Below are positions 56,297-64,000 of a DNA stretch of 64,000 nucleotides, piece by piece. Both the position numbers and the translations under genes were made by a program. The stretch spans positions 62,001 through 126,000 of the forward strand of contig NZ_BSTQ01000017.1 of assembly GCF_030269605.1 (NCBI RefSeq), written 5' to 3'. The notes under the pieces were generated by a model. That model did no database searches, had not been told where the DNA came from, and saw nothing but the letters and a program-made list of their open reading frames with translations. The DNA comes from Lentzea sp. NBRC 105346. Lineage in GTDB: Bacteria > Actinomycetota > Actinomycetes > Mycobacteriales > Pseudonocardiaceae. Each line of letters opens with the position of its first letter. The first letter of the stretch is position 1.

Positions 56297-57211
56297 TCAG
56301 GCGTGACTGCGGATCGGGCCGCCGCTGAACGCCATCATGTCGCCCCACACCTTGGCCACGTCGAGCCGCGCCTCGATGTCGTTTCCGTCGAGCTCGCTGT
56401 ACGCGCGGTGCAGGTTGCCGACCAGCCGCTCGCTCTCCTGCCACGTGTCGAACCGCGACGCGGCCTTGCCGCGCACCACTTCCAGCGGCGTGCGCCCGGC
56501 CGCGTGGCCTTCGCGTGCCAGTGAGTCGACGAACGACGCGTACGCGGAGAGATCGTCGAGCAACGACGTGACCTCGTCGCCGCGGCACACCGGGCCATGG
56601 CCGGGCACCAGCACGTCGGGCTCGAGAGCGCGGATCCGTTGCAACGCCTGGGGATATCCGGCGACGCTGCCCTCCGCGAGGAACGGCTGCCCGCCCGAGA
56701 AGGCGATGTCGCCGGCGAACAGCACGCGTTGCGCGGGCAGCCACACGACGACGTCGCTGCGCGTGTGCGCCGGGCCCACGTGGTGCAGCTCCACAACGGT
56801 CTCACCGAGGTGCAGCGTCAGCGAGCCGGTGAACGTGACGTCCGGCGGGCGCACCTCGATACGGCCGTAGTCCGGTCCGGTGAGGACCTGCGACGCCAGC
56901 AAACCCGCCGCGAGCACGTCCTCACGGCACTTCACGTGCCCGATGATCGGCATGTCCGCGGGCATCAGCCAGTTGCCGTACGTGTGGTCGCCGTGGTGAT
57001 GGGTGTTCACGAGCGCGCGCGGCCGCCGTTCGGTGACGCCCTCGACCGCGGCGAGCAACGCACGGTTGCGCGCCTCGGTCGAGGTCGTGTCCACGAGCAC
57101 CGCGGACCCGTCGTCGCCGACGACGAGCCCGGTGTTGTTGATCATCCACGACCCGTCGGGCTGGATGTAGGCGTGGGCGCCGGGCGCCACCTCGACCAGT
57201 TCAGGCTTCAC
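56297..57211 (-). CDS. Metallo-beta-lactamase-fold hydrolase
   Basis: A 304-residue cytoplasmic MBL-fold protein. Zinc ligands: NTHHHGDHTYGN (HxHxDH), VGPAHTRSDVVV (His), FAGDIAFSGG (Asp) and VPGHGPVC (His). The C-terminal helical part contains RLVGNLHRAYSELDG, as in MBL proteins related to quinoprotein-associated or aryl-sulfatase-like hydrolases. Substrate unknown. ATG start without a strong ribosome site. Confidence 0.88.
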   Translation of the reverse strand: MKPELVEVAPGAHAYIQPDGSWMINNTGLVVGDDGSAVLVDTTSTEARNRALLAAVEGVTERRPRALVNTHHHGDHTYGNWLMPADMPIIGHVKCREDVLAAGLLASQVLTGPDYGRIEVRPPDVTFTGSLTLHLGETVVELHHVGPAHTRSDVVVWLPAQRVLFAGDIAFSGGQPFLAEGSVAGYPQALQRIRALEPDVLVPGHGPVCRGDEVTSLLDDLSAYASFVDSLAREGHAAGRTPLEVVRGKAASRFDTWQESERLVGNLHRAYSELDGNDIEARLDVAKVWGDMMAFSGGPIRSHA

Positions 57212-57241
57212 CCGGCCAAAACTAGCTCGTGACAGCCAGAG

Positions 57242-57667
57242 TCAGCTGGTGATGTATGCCTGGAGTTGGTCGGAATCGGTTTCCAGCTGGCTGATCCTGC
57301 TCTTCACCACGTCACCGATGCTGACGATGCCGACGAGCTCGTCGCCCGAGATCACCGGCACGTGCCGGAACCTGCGCTCGGTCATCACGACGGTCAGGCT
57401 GTCCACGGTGTCCGATGGCGAACACGTGAACACATCGGCGGTCATGATCTCCGACACCGGGGCGGACAACAGGTCCGCACCGCGTTCGTTCAACCTGCGC
57501 ACGATGTCGCGCTCGGACACGATGCCGGCGACACCGCTCCCGCCCACGACGACGATGGCGCCGACGTTGTGCTCCGCGAGCTTTCTGAGCAGCTCGGTCA
57601 CCGTCGCACCAGGGTCGATCGTTGCGACCGCCGAACCCTTGGTCCGCAACACGTCCGCGATCCTCAT
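57242..57667 (-). CDS. CBS-domain pair protein
   Basis: A 141-residue protein consisting of two CBS motifs (about residues 8-65 and 75-130): GIVSERDIVRRLNERGADLL and GIVSIGDVVKSRISQLE are the repeat ends. Such stand-alone pairs bind adenine nucleotides and sense energy state. ATG 57667 is preferred because GGAGG lies six bases upstream; the frame extension above lacks bias. Target is unknown. Confidence 0.9.
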   Translation of the reverse strand: MRIADVLRTKGSAVATIDPGATVTELLRKLAEHNVGAIVVVGGSGVAGIVSERDIVRRLNERGADLLSAPVSEIMTADVFTCSPSDTVDSLTVVMTERRFRHVPVISGDELVGIVSIGDVVKSRISQLETDSDQLQAYITS

Positions 57668-57802
57668 GTGGCGCCTCCAGATCCTCACTGCGGTCCGGTG
57701 ACCTACCCCACCCAGGCTAGAGCGGATCCGGACAGAACGGGAGATCTTGACGCCCGATAGGTGCATGCGAACGGTGCATACCGCAGGTCAGCGCCGCCCG
57801 GC

Positions 57803-57821
57803 GCCTGGTGCAACGCCAGGC
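57803..57821 (-). terminator. Hairpin after small basic-protein gene
   Basis: GCCTGG (57803-57808) pairs with CCAGGC (57816-57821), loop TGCAACG; flanking GCCGG-type sequence can lengthen the stem. It lies 20 bases past the stop at 57841 on the reverse strand. GC-rich, no T-run. Confidence 0.45.
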
Positions 57822-57840
57822 GGCCGGACGGCGGGAACGC

Positions 57841-58023
57841 TCAGCCGCGGCGCCTGACGGCGTACTGGCGCGGCGCCACGACGGGACCGGACCGGCCCCC
57901 GCGGTTCTGGACGGGAATCTTCCCGCCGCCACCGTGCTTGGCGGCGCGCCGATCGCGACGGCTGAGCGGAGTCTGGTCCGGAATCTCCGGATTGGGATGT
58001 TCTGGGTGCTTGTCCGCAGGCAT
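57841..58023 (-). CDS. Small basic protein (60 residues)
   Basis: ATG 58023 with GAGGAGG upstream encodes a 60-residue basic, disordered protein: MPADKHPEHPNPEIPDQTPL, then SRRDRRAAKHGGGG and a C-terminus APRQYAVRRRG. No membrane segment or cysteine. The strong ribosome site and the conserved-looking SRRDRRAAK core make it a real gene. Similar Pro/Arg-rich short proteins occur in actinomycetes without assigned function; nucleic-acid binding is plausible from charge alone. Confidence 0.72.
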   Translation of the reverse strand: MPADKHPEHPNPEIPDQTPLSRRDRRAAKHGGGGKIPVQNRGGRSGPVVAPRQYAVRRRG

Positions 58024-58207
58024 GCGAAGACCTCCTCGAATTCGAGGCGTGCAAAAGAGCGGCCGGATGGACGGCCGTGAACGACCCGCGAGGGTCACCT
58101 GGAGACATGAAGACGCGCGGCAGCGGATGCGCTGCGGGGCGGAGGAAGGACCTGTCAGATCACGTCCACCACGCTAGCGCCGCTGCCGCGCGCCACCAAT
58201 CGAATTT

Positions 58208-59362
58208 CTACCTGCGAGAACGCGCCGCGGCGCCGGAGGCGCCGAGCAGGACGAGCACGATCGTCGCGATCGCCCACTTGCGGGTCTTGGTCATCGACGT
58301 CGGCTCGGGCGAGGCCGACGCCACGTTCCGCGGTTCCGGCCGCTTGGCGCCCGGCCGGGGCGGAACCAGCTGCGGCGCCACCGACGGCGGCGGCGTGCTC
58401 GGCGGCGGCGTGGGCACGGCCGGCTGCGGGGGTGCGGGCGGCTGTGCCGGTTTGGCGGGTTTGGGCGGGGCGGGCGGCACGGGCTGCGCGGGCGGGATGG
58501 GGACGTTCGACTTCGGCGGCATCGGCGCGGGCAGGCACCCGGCGCCGTCGACGAACCCGACCGGCGCCGCGCTCGAGACCTCGGCCGGCGTGTACTTGCC
58601 GTCGAGTGGCACGCGGTAGAACCGGCTGCGGTGCAGGAACCCGTTGTTCGTCGCGTAGAGGTTGCCCGCGCTGTCGGTGACGACCGCGCCGTAGGTCGAC
58701 CCGCCGGGCAGGCCCTCGGGTGCACCGACCTTCGTGACCGCGCCGGACACCGGGTCGATCGTGACGATCTTGCCGGGACCGAAGCCCGCGGACGACAGGC
58801 CGTACAGCTTGCCGTCCACCGGGTTCACCGCGAAGTCGTCCACCGTGGACCCGAGCCAGCCCGGTTCCAGCCGGACGGTCCGGACGATCGTGAGGTACGT
58901 CGGGCTCGCCGGGTCGATGTCGACCGCGTGCAGCTTTCCGCTGTCCCGCAAGTAGAACAGCGTGCCCACGACGGTGCCCGCGCTGACGTCGTCGAACTTG
59001 TACCAGGGTGCCCGGATCGCGCCCATGTCCGTGGCCTTGCCCTGCTTGTCCAGCAGCACGATGTGGGCGGGGAACATGTGCCAGTCGTCGCGCTCGCGTG
59101 TGGCCAACGCCACTAGCCGGCCGAGCGCGGGCGAGTACCCCAGCGCGTTCACCGCGTAGTCGAGATCGGCCACAGTGGTCACTCCACCGGATGACACGTC
59201 GACCCTCACAAGCGTTGCCAGCACACCCGGCGCAGACGCCCTTACCTGAAAGGCCTCGCAGTTCGCCGGTGCGGCATACGCAACGGGGCTGGTCGCGAGG
59301 GTAAATAGCGCCAATAGAGACGCACTAGTACACATCGCAACGAAATCCGGTCGCCACCGCAT
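58208..59362 (-). CDS. Surface-anchored protein with Pro-rich stalk
   Basis: A 384-residue exported protein. Signal segment (MCTSASLLALFTLATSPVAY, cleavage near AYAAP), a propeller-like domain with repeats (TTVADLDYAVNALGYSPALG, YGAVVTDSAGNLYATNNGFL), a Pro-rich stalk of about 70 residues (PPAPPKPAKPAQPPAPPQPA) and a C-terminal membrane helix (KWAIATIVLVLLGASGAAA) with a short Arg tail. No LPXTG motif, so it is held by the helix. ATG 59362 has AAGGGG upstream; a later ATG at CTSA is possible. Function unknown. Confidence 0.78.
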   Translation of the reverse strand: MRWRPDFVAMCTSASLLALFTLATSPVAYAAPANCEAFQVRASAPGVLATLVRVDVSSGGVTTVADLDYAVNALGYSPALGRLVALATRERDDWHMFPAHIVLLDKQGKATDMGAIRAPWYKFDDVSAGTVVGTLFYLRDSGKLHAVDIDPASPTYLTIVRTVRLEPGWLGSTVDDFAVNPVDGKLYGLSSAGFGPGKIVTIDPVSGAVTKVGAPEGLPGGSTYGAVVTDSAGNLYATNNGFLHRSRFYRVPLDGKYTPAEVSSAAPVGFVDGAGCLPAPMPPKSNVPIPPAQPVPPAPPKPAKPAQPPAPPQPAVPTPPPSTPPPSVAPQLVPPRPGAKRPEPRNVASASPEPTSMTKTRKWAIATIVLVLLGASGAAARSRR

Positions 59363-59496
59363 TGGAGCAGCCCCTTGCGACAATCGGGTATTTCTGCCGT
59401 CGTTGAGCCGCATTCCCACCTGACCACAATTCATCGGACCGTGCTGTACCGGCCACAGTAGACCGTGGTCTAATCCCACACCAGAAAGGAGCCGAA

Positions 59497-60255
59497 TTGA
59501 GTATTTATGTGAACGGCCTGCTCTGGGTTCTCGGAGCGGCTGCGATCTCCTCCGCCTTGGTAGTTGTGACCCGTCGGTTCGGCTCGGAGGACGACCGCGA
59601 GAAGACGCTCGGATCGGGCGGCGCGGTGTTCAGCATCGTCGGCGGCCTGCACGCCGTGCTCGTGGCGTTCATCCTGATCTCGCTCTTCGACGGCGCCAAC
59701 GCCGCCGAGGACGCCGTGAACAAGGAGGCGAACGGACTCGTCGCGGTGAACTGGGCGGCCAAGTCGCTGCCCGAGCCCGCCCGCACGAAGGTCGACGAGC
59801 TCGGCAAGCAGTACGTCGGCATCGTGGTCGACGAGGAATGGCCGCGGATGAGCGACGGCGGCGACATCGGCAACAAGGGCTGGGACAAGCTCAACGAGCT
59901 GCGCGCGACGATCGCGGACGCCGCCCCCGACGGCGACTGGCAGCTCGACCGCAAGACCGAGGCCGCGAACCAGCTGTGGGACGTCTACCAGGCCCGGCAG
60001 GCCCGGCTCGACGCCGCGGGCGGCGGGGTGAACCCGGTCGTCTGGCTGGCGCTGATCATCGGTACGGTTTTGTCGCTGTTGTTCCCGTATCTGTTCGGCG
60101 GCCCGAACCTGATCTCGCAGCTGCTCATCACCGTCACCCTGAGTTCGACGTTGATTCTGCTGTTGTTCGCGATCTACCAGATGCAGAACCCGTTCAGTGG
60201 TGGAGTTCACATCCCGCCGGACGCGTTCACCGCGGCAATGGACCGGTTGAGTTAG
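59497..60255 (+). CDS. DUF4239 membrane protein
   Basis: A 252-residue membrane protein. N-terminal helices (GLLWVLGAAAISSALVVVT, GGLHAVLVAFILISLFDGAN), a large polar middle domain and two C-terminal helices (VVWLALIIGTVLSLLFPYLF, LLITVTLSSTLILLLFAIYQ) ending in NPFSGGVHIPPDAF, which is the DUF4239 signature pattern. TTG 59497 with AAGGAG upstream. Related to bestrophin-like proteins; channel activity is not established. Its stop directly abuts that of the convergent EcsC gene. Confidence 0.85.
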   Translation: MSIYVNGLLWVLGAAAISSALVVVTRRFGSEDDREKTLGSGGAVFSIVGGLHAVLVAFILISLFDGANAAEDAVNKEANGLVAVNWAAKSLPEPARTKVDELGKQYVGIVVDEEWPRMSDGGDIGNKGWDKLNELRATIADAAPDGDWQLDRKTEAANQLWDVYQARQARLDAAGGGVNPVVWLALIIGTVLSLLFPYLFGGPNLISQLLITVTLSSTLILLLFAIYQMQNPFSGGVHIPPDAFTAAMDRLS

Positions 60256-60909
60256 TCAATCGGCTTCCTCTATGGCAGCTTCCTCGATGGCCACGACTTC
60301 ACCGTCGATGACCATCGGGGAGCTTTCCTCGTTGGTGAAGAACTTGCGCGCGAATGCGCCGACCGCCCTGGTCGAGGCGGCGTCGAAGCCACCGCCGATG
60401 ACGCCGCCGACCAGTGGAACGCCCTTCGCGAGCGTGGCCCCGGCCTTCTTGCCGCCGTACTTCGCCAGCAAAGCGGCCGCGACGCGTTTGTTGAACTGAC
60501 CGATGCCGACTTTCTTCAACAGGTCCGTGCCCGCGTTGCCGAGCAGGCACAGCAGGATCGCGGTCTGCACCTCCTCGCTCTCCAGGTCCCGCCCGTAGAC
60601 GGCGGCGATCGAGGCGATCAGGTGCGTCTGGATCACGTAGGAGGCCGTCACGTTCGTCGGCAGCGTCACCGGCAAGGTGATCAGCCCGCCGAGGTTCGTG
60701 ACGAACCCCTGTGCGCCCGCGAGCGCGACGTGGTTGCGGATCAGTTGCCTCACCGCGCGGTCCCGGTCGCCCTCGCTCTTGGCGAGGGCGTCGGCCGCGG
60801 ACTCGCGTGCGCTCTTGAACGGGCCGAACCCGTCGACGCCCACGCGCAGCAGATGGTCGACCAGGCCGGACCCGGCCTTGGCGAGCGCGCCCGGTTCTTC
60901 AGCTGACAC
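60256..60909 (-). CDS. EcsC-family protein
   Basis: A 217-residue protein with the EcsC domain: AVRQLIRNHVALAGAQGFVT, LPVTLPTNVTASYVIQTHLI, CLLGNAGTDLLKKVGIGQFN and the Gly-rich VPLVGGVIGGGFDAASTRAVG. Amphipathic helices and glycine-rich segments suggest membrane association. Function is unknown. The stop touches the DUF4239 stop with no gap, and folD follows upstream on the same strand. Confidence 0.88.
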   Translation of the reverse strand: MSAEEPGALAKAGSGLVDHLLRVGVDGFGPFKSARESAADALAKSEGDRDRAVRQLIRNHVALAGAQGFVTNLGGLITLPVTLPTNVTASYVIQTHLIASIAAVYGRDLESEEVQTAILLCLLGNAGTDLLKKVGIGQFNKRVAAALLAKYGGKKAGATLAKGVPLVGGVIGGGFDAASTRAVGAFARKFFTNEESSPMVIDGEVVAIEEAAIEEAD

Positions 60910-60937
60910 GTCTCGACATTACCCCGCGACGAGATCG

Positions 60938-61771
60938 TTAAGCGTCGAGTCGCCGATGCGCGGCGTCGACGGTCTGCTCCAGCAGCACCGCGATCGTCGT
61001 CGGCCCCACCCCGCCCGGCACCGGCGTGATCAACCCGGCCCGTCCGGCTGCCTCGTCGTAGGCGACGTCGCCTACGTTGCCGGGGTTGTAGCCCGCGTCG
61101 ATGACCGTGGCACCGGGCTTGATCCAGTCGCCCCGGACGAACTCCGGCTTGCCGACCGCGGCGACGACGATGTCCGCCGTGCGCACGATCTCCGGCAGGT
61201 TCTCGGTCCTGGAGTGGCAGATCGTGACCGTCGCGTTGCGCGCGAGCAGCAGCATCGCGACCGGTTTGCCGAGGATGGGGCTGCGGCCGATGACGACCGC
61301 GTGCTTGCCGCTCGGGTCCACGTCGTACGCGTCGAGCAGGCGCATGATCCCGCCGGGCGTGCAGGACGCGAAACCTGGTTCGCCAAAGGACATGGCGGCG
61401 AACGAGTGCATCGTGACGCCGTCGACGTCCTTGTGCGGTGCGATCGCCTCGAACGCCGCGCGCTCGTCGATGTGGCCGGGAACGGGGTGCTGCAACAGGA
61501 TTCCGTGCACCGCCTCGTCCTCGGACAGCGCGGTGATCGCCGCGACGAGCTCCTCGGTGGTGGTCTCCGCGGGCAGTTCGACGAGCCGGGAGTCGATTCC
61601 CGCCTTGTGACAACGGTTGCGCTTCATCCGCACGTACGTCACCGAGGCGGGGTCGTCGCCGACGATCACGGTGGCCAGACAGGGTTTGCGGCCCGCACGC
61701 TTCTCGTACTCACCCGCGCGTTGTGCCGCACGGCCGACGATGTCGCGCGCGAGTTCGGTTCCGGACATCAT
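60938..61771 (-). CDS. folD: Bifunctional methylenetetrahydrofolate dehydrogenase/cyclohydrolase
   Basis: A 277-residue enzyme interconverting methylene-, methenyl- and 10-formyl-tetrahydrofolate with NADP. Signature residues: YVRMKRNRCHKAGI (catalytic Tyr/Lys), LLQHPVP (Gln), KDVDGVT, the NADP site VIGRSPILGKPVAMLL and PVPGGVGPTTIAVLL. The start is ATG 61771 with GAGGGAG six bases upstream; a TTG two codons earlier is also in frame. A nine-base-pair hairpin covers the leader up to one base before the ATG. Confidence 0.95.
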   Translation of the reverse strand: MMSGTELARDIVGRAAQRAGEYEKRAGRKPCLATVIVGDDPASVTYVRMKRNRCHKAGIDSRLVELPAETTTEELVAAITALSEDEAVHGILLQHPVPGHIDERAAFEAIAPHKDVDGVTMHSFAAMSFGEPGFASCTPGGIMRLLDAYDVDPSGKHAVVIGRSPILGKPVAMLLLARNATVTICHSRTENLPEIVRTADIVVAAVGKPEFVRGDWIKPGATVIDAGYNPGNVGDVAYDEAAGRAGLITPVPGGVGPTTIAVLLEQTVDAAHRRLDA

Positions 61772-61802
61772 GGGCAACTCCCTCTACTTGTCAGAGTTGC
61801 CC
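61772..61802 (-). promoter_or_regulatory. Leader hairpin overlapping folD ribosome site
   Basis: GGGCAACTC (61772-61780) and GAGTTGCCC (61794-61802) are exact complements with a 13-base loop. On the reverse strand the stem ends one base before ATG 61771, and the ribosome site GAGGGAG (complement of 61778-61784) straddles loop and stem, so folding would hide it. It lies 46 bases after the preceding gene and could also be an intergenic attenuator. Confidence 0.55.
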
Positions 61803-61848
61803 AGGCGCGCGGCGGGTTCGGCGGGCCGCTTCCCGGTGGTGGTCCACC

Positions 61849-64000
61849 TCAGGCGCCAGTCACGGCCTCCTCCAGTGTAGAGACCACGCCCGTGGCGCCG
61901 TCGACCGTGATGGTGTCGCCGGTCTTGATCCGTGTCACCGCCTCGCGCACGCCGACGACGGCGGGGATGCCGTACTCGCGGGCCACGACCGCGCCGTGCG
62001 AGTTGGCGCCGCCCATCTCCATCACCAGGCCGCCCGCCGTGAGGAACAACGGGGTCCAGCCGGGGTCGGTCGACGGCGCGACGAGGATCTCGCCCGGTTC
62101 GAGGTGCGCGCCGACCGGGTCCATCACGACGCGGGCGGTGCCGGTGACCGTGCCGGCCGACGCCGGGGTGCCGACGAGGTCGCCCTCCGCGACCGGACCG
62201 CGGTGCGCTTCGGGTTCGGTGCCGTCCGACAGCAGCACGCGCGGGATGTGCCTGCGCCGCATCTCACGGTCGTACACCTCGCGACGCTCACCGACCAGCG
62301 GGCGCAGATCCCCTTGCGGGGACCGCATTTCCTCGAACGTCAGGAAGAACACGTCGTCGCGCGCGTCGAGCCGGTCCGCCGCGACCAGCTGGTCGCCGAT
62401 CGCCGAGATCTCCTTCCGCAACCGGCCGAACAACGTGATGATCAGGTACTTCGGGTACTCGCGCAGACCGGCGAGCAACCGCGTGCGCTTCAACGCGAAG
62501 CGCACCAGCCACCCGCGGCCGCGGGCCCTCCGTGCCAGCGTCTCGATCATCGCCTCGGCCTCCGCCGCGCCCCGCGCGAACAGGGCGTCCGGCGCCATCG
62601 AGTCGTCCTCGAGCTTGAGGTAGTTGCGCACCACGCCGCGGACGTAGGCCGGGTCCTCCGACCAGCGCGGCAGCCCGAGGTCGATCTCCGCGACGGCCCG
62701 GTCGCCCCACAACGACATGAACTCGTCGAGGCCGCCGCCGTTCTCGAACTCCTGCCGCGCAACGGGATCGTCGCGCAGCCGCCGGGCGAGATCCCACAGC
62801 GCGAGGTCCATCTCGGTGGTGATGTTGTTCGGCAGGCCGCGCAGGATCGTCTGCAGCTCGCCCGGCTTCGTGCGGACGATCTTGCTCACCAGGCCGAGCA
62901 TCGCGAACCCGACCAGCACGGTCGGCATGATCCGCGGGATCACCGGAATGGTGCACTCGCGCAGCGCCTGCTCGACCGTCATGCCACGCGCGCGGCCGAG
63001 CACTTCTTCCTTCAACCGCAACGCCTTCGCCGCCGCCTTCTCCGGGTTCACCAGGGCGCGGACCGCGGTGACCGGGAGGTGGAAGCGCCGTGCGAGCCGC
63101 AGCACCCGCTTGATCGCCGGCCACGGCGAGGACTGCGTGACCGTCAGCCGCGGGTCGTCGTGCAGGCTCTTCAGCACCTCGGCCGACCGCGCCTCCATCA
63201 CCCCGAGGAGTCTGCCGACGAACTCGCGGCCCACCCGGCTGCGCATCACGTTGGTGAAGTCGAAGAAGATCCGCTCCCCTGCCTCGGTGTAGCTCTGTGA
63301 CTTCGGGTCGCCGACGACGATCTCCAGCGCCGACTTGGCGATCTCCCGGAACGCCGCGCGTCCGGCCGGCGTGATCGGCCGCTCGAGCCCCTGCGCCAGG
63401 CTGAAGCAGAAGTAGACGTGGAAGCCTTCCCGGTCCGGCACCGGGAACAGCGTCGTGATCGGCCGCGCCTGGGTGAGGTGCAGCGAGCCGTCGGCGTCGA
63501 TCGCCCACTCGGTGTCCTGCGGGCTGCCGTAGTACTCCTGCACCCGCGCGCCCAGGTCCGCGAGCTCCAGGATCTGCGCGTCGGTGAGGCACGGCTCTTC
63601 GTTCGCCTCGGACGTGACGTGCTCCGTGCCGCCGCCCCGCTTCGAGCGGATCGCGAGCCGCTTGTCCCCCAGGCGCCTTTCGACGATCTCGTTCCCGTCG
63701 ACGACGAAGTGGTCCGGGTTCACCGCACCCGACACGACGGCCTCACCGAGGCCAGGACTCGCGTCGATGACGACCTGGTCCCGCTTGCCCGTCACGGGGT
63801 TCGCGGTGAACATGACGCCCGAGACGGCCGAGTCGACCATCCGCTGGACGACGACCGCGAGGAAGACGCTGCCGTGGTCGATGCCGTTGCTCTCCCGGTA
63901 ACTCACCGCCCGCTCGGTCCACAGCGACGCCCAGCAGCGGCGCACCGCGTCGAGCACGTCGTCGGCGCCGACGACGTTCAGGAACGTGTCCTGCTGTCCG
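61849..64000 (-). CDS. Rifampin phosphotransferase/PEP-synthase-like enzyme (partial)
   Basis: The N-terminal part is beyond the right edge; frame is open to 64000 and enters with GQQDTFLNVVGADDVLDAVR, an ATP-grasp (PPDK N-terminal) block. ATP-site elements continue (SGVMFTANPVTGKRD, IDASPGLGEAVVSG, QARPITTL), then a middle domain of about 400 residues and a C-terminal swivelling His domain (GGANSHGAVVAREYGIPAVV) whose His carries phosphate. The ATP-grasp/middle/His order fits rifampin phosphotransferases and short PEP-synthase-like proteins; the two cannot be separated from this fragment. Confidence 0.85.
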   Translation of the reverse strand, partial: GQQDTFLNVVGADDVLDAVRRCWASLWTERAVSYRESNGIDHGSVFLAVVVQRMVDSAVSGVMFTANPVTGKRDQVVIDASPGLGEAVVSGAVNPDHFVVDGNEIVERRLGDKRLAIRSKRGGGTEHVTSEANEEPCLTDAQILELADLGARVQEYYGSPQDTEWAIDADGSLHLTQARPITTLFPVPDREGFHVYFCFSLAQGLERPITPAGRAAFREIAKSALEIVVGDPKSQSYTEAGERIFFDFTNVMRSRVGREFVGRLLGVMEARSAEVLKSLHDDPRLTVTQSSPWPAIKRVLRLARRFHLPVTAVRALVNPEKAAAKALRLKEEVLGRARGMTVEQALRECTIPVIPRIMPTVLVGFAMLGLVSKIVRTKPGELQTILRGLPNNITTEMDLALWDLARRLRDDPVARQEFENGGGLDEFMSLWGDRAVAEIDLGLPRWSEDPAYVRGVVRNYLKLEDDSMAPDALFARGAAEAEAMIETLARRARGRGWLVRFALKRTRLLAGLREYPKYLIITLFGRLRKEISAIGDQLVAADRLDARDDVFFLTFEEMRSPQGDLRPLVGERREVYDREMRRRHIPRVLLSDGTEPEAHRGPVAEGDLVGTPASAGTVTGTARVVMDPVGAHLEPGEILVAPSTDPGWTPLFLTAGGLVMEMGGANSHGAVVAREYGIPAVVGVREAVTRIKTGDTITVDGATGVVSTLEEAVTGA

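Noticed and set aside
1-64000. CRISPR array, prophage, insertion sequence or tRNA gene
   Set aside because: No regularly spaced repeats, transposase or integrase frames, or cloverleaf sequences were found.

Overview
This window is chromosomal DNA of a high-GC Gram-positive actinomycete. Support comes from the strong G/C bias at third codon positions, the many GTG and TTG starts, and actinobacterial families such as an IdeR regulator, a DUF3558 lipoprotein, DUF4192 and DUF4239 proteins, two DrrAB-type exporters and a STAND/TPR ATPase. A member of the Pseudonocardiales (Saccharothrix/Lentzea/Actinokineospora type) is the best guess, but that rank is inference. I saw no tRNA, rRNA, CRISPR array, prophage or insertion sequence. 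No gene-free stretch exceeds 300 bases; the longest are 22553-22819 and 35990-36241.

Layout. (1) 1-5294: uronic-acid locus. A leftward sugar ABC transporter (permease, binding protein) diverges from an IclR regulator, uronate dehydrogenase and a ketoglutarate-semialdehyde dehydrogenase, closed by a perfect 23-bp hairpin. (2) 5299-10173: a STAND/TPR ATPase, two uncharacterised small proteins, and a MerR metal sensor overlapping a 12-residue peptide with five cysteines, followed by a collapsed and an intact copy of a trypsin-like protease gene. (3) 10260-19758: TetR plus DrrAB exporter, a flavin monooxygenase, a large secreted subtilase, a second DrrAB exporter and a secreted protein. (4) 19804-24501: RtcB RNA ligase, two tandem paralogues (one membrane-anchored, one soluble), a GntR regulator and an amino-acid-type binding lipoprotein. 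(5) 24679-30046: a GNAT/acyl-CoA-synthetase protein acetyltransferase coupled to an AcuC deacetylase, a lipoprotein and a rhodanese. (6) 30133-34973: ideR-galK-galE-S9 peptidase, head to tail. (7) 34976-42401: DUF4192 protein, secreted X-Pro dipeptidyl-peptidase-like enzyme, two tandem adenosine-deaminase-like genes, and a HelD-type RNA polymerase-associated helicase. (8) 42482-51753: a complete glycoside module. PfkB kinase, binding protein and two permeases run left; DeoR, GH4, GH38 alpha-mannosidase and an NTF2-like protein run right, with repeated TTGCNCAA boxes between them. (9) 51760-64000: lspA, a broken sigma-factor gene, endonuclease V/lipase, DUF3500/Tat-secreted lyase, several small envelope or metabolic genes, folD, and the 3' part of a rifampin-phosphotransferase/PEP-synthase-like gene.

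The window is mostly ordinary core and carbon-use chromosome with compact translationally coupled pairs (GTGA, ATGA and TTGA overlaps). The least explained signals are the MerR/micro-peptide unit (8695-9204), the repeated motif TCCNNTGTGGAC (six copies on both strands, mostly inside genes), intragenic AT-rich palindromes, leader hairpins that overlap the ribosome sites of the protease and folD genes, and the apparently leaderless promoters of several genes.
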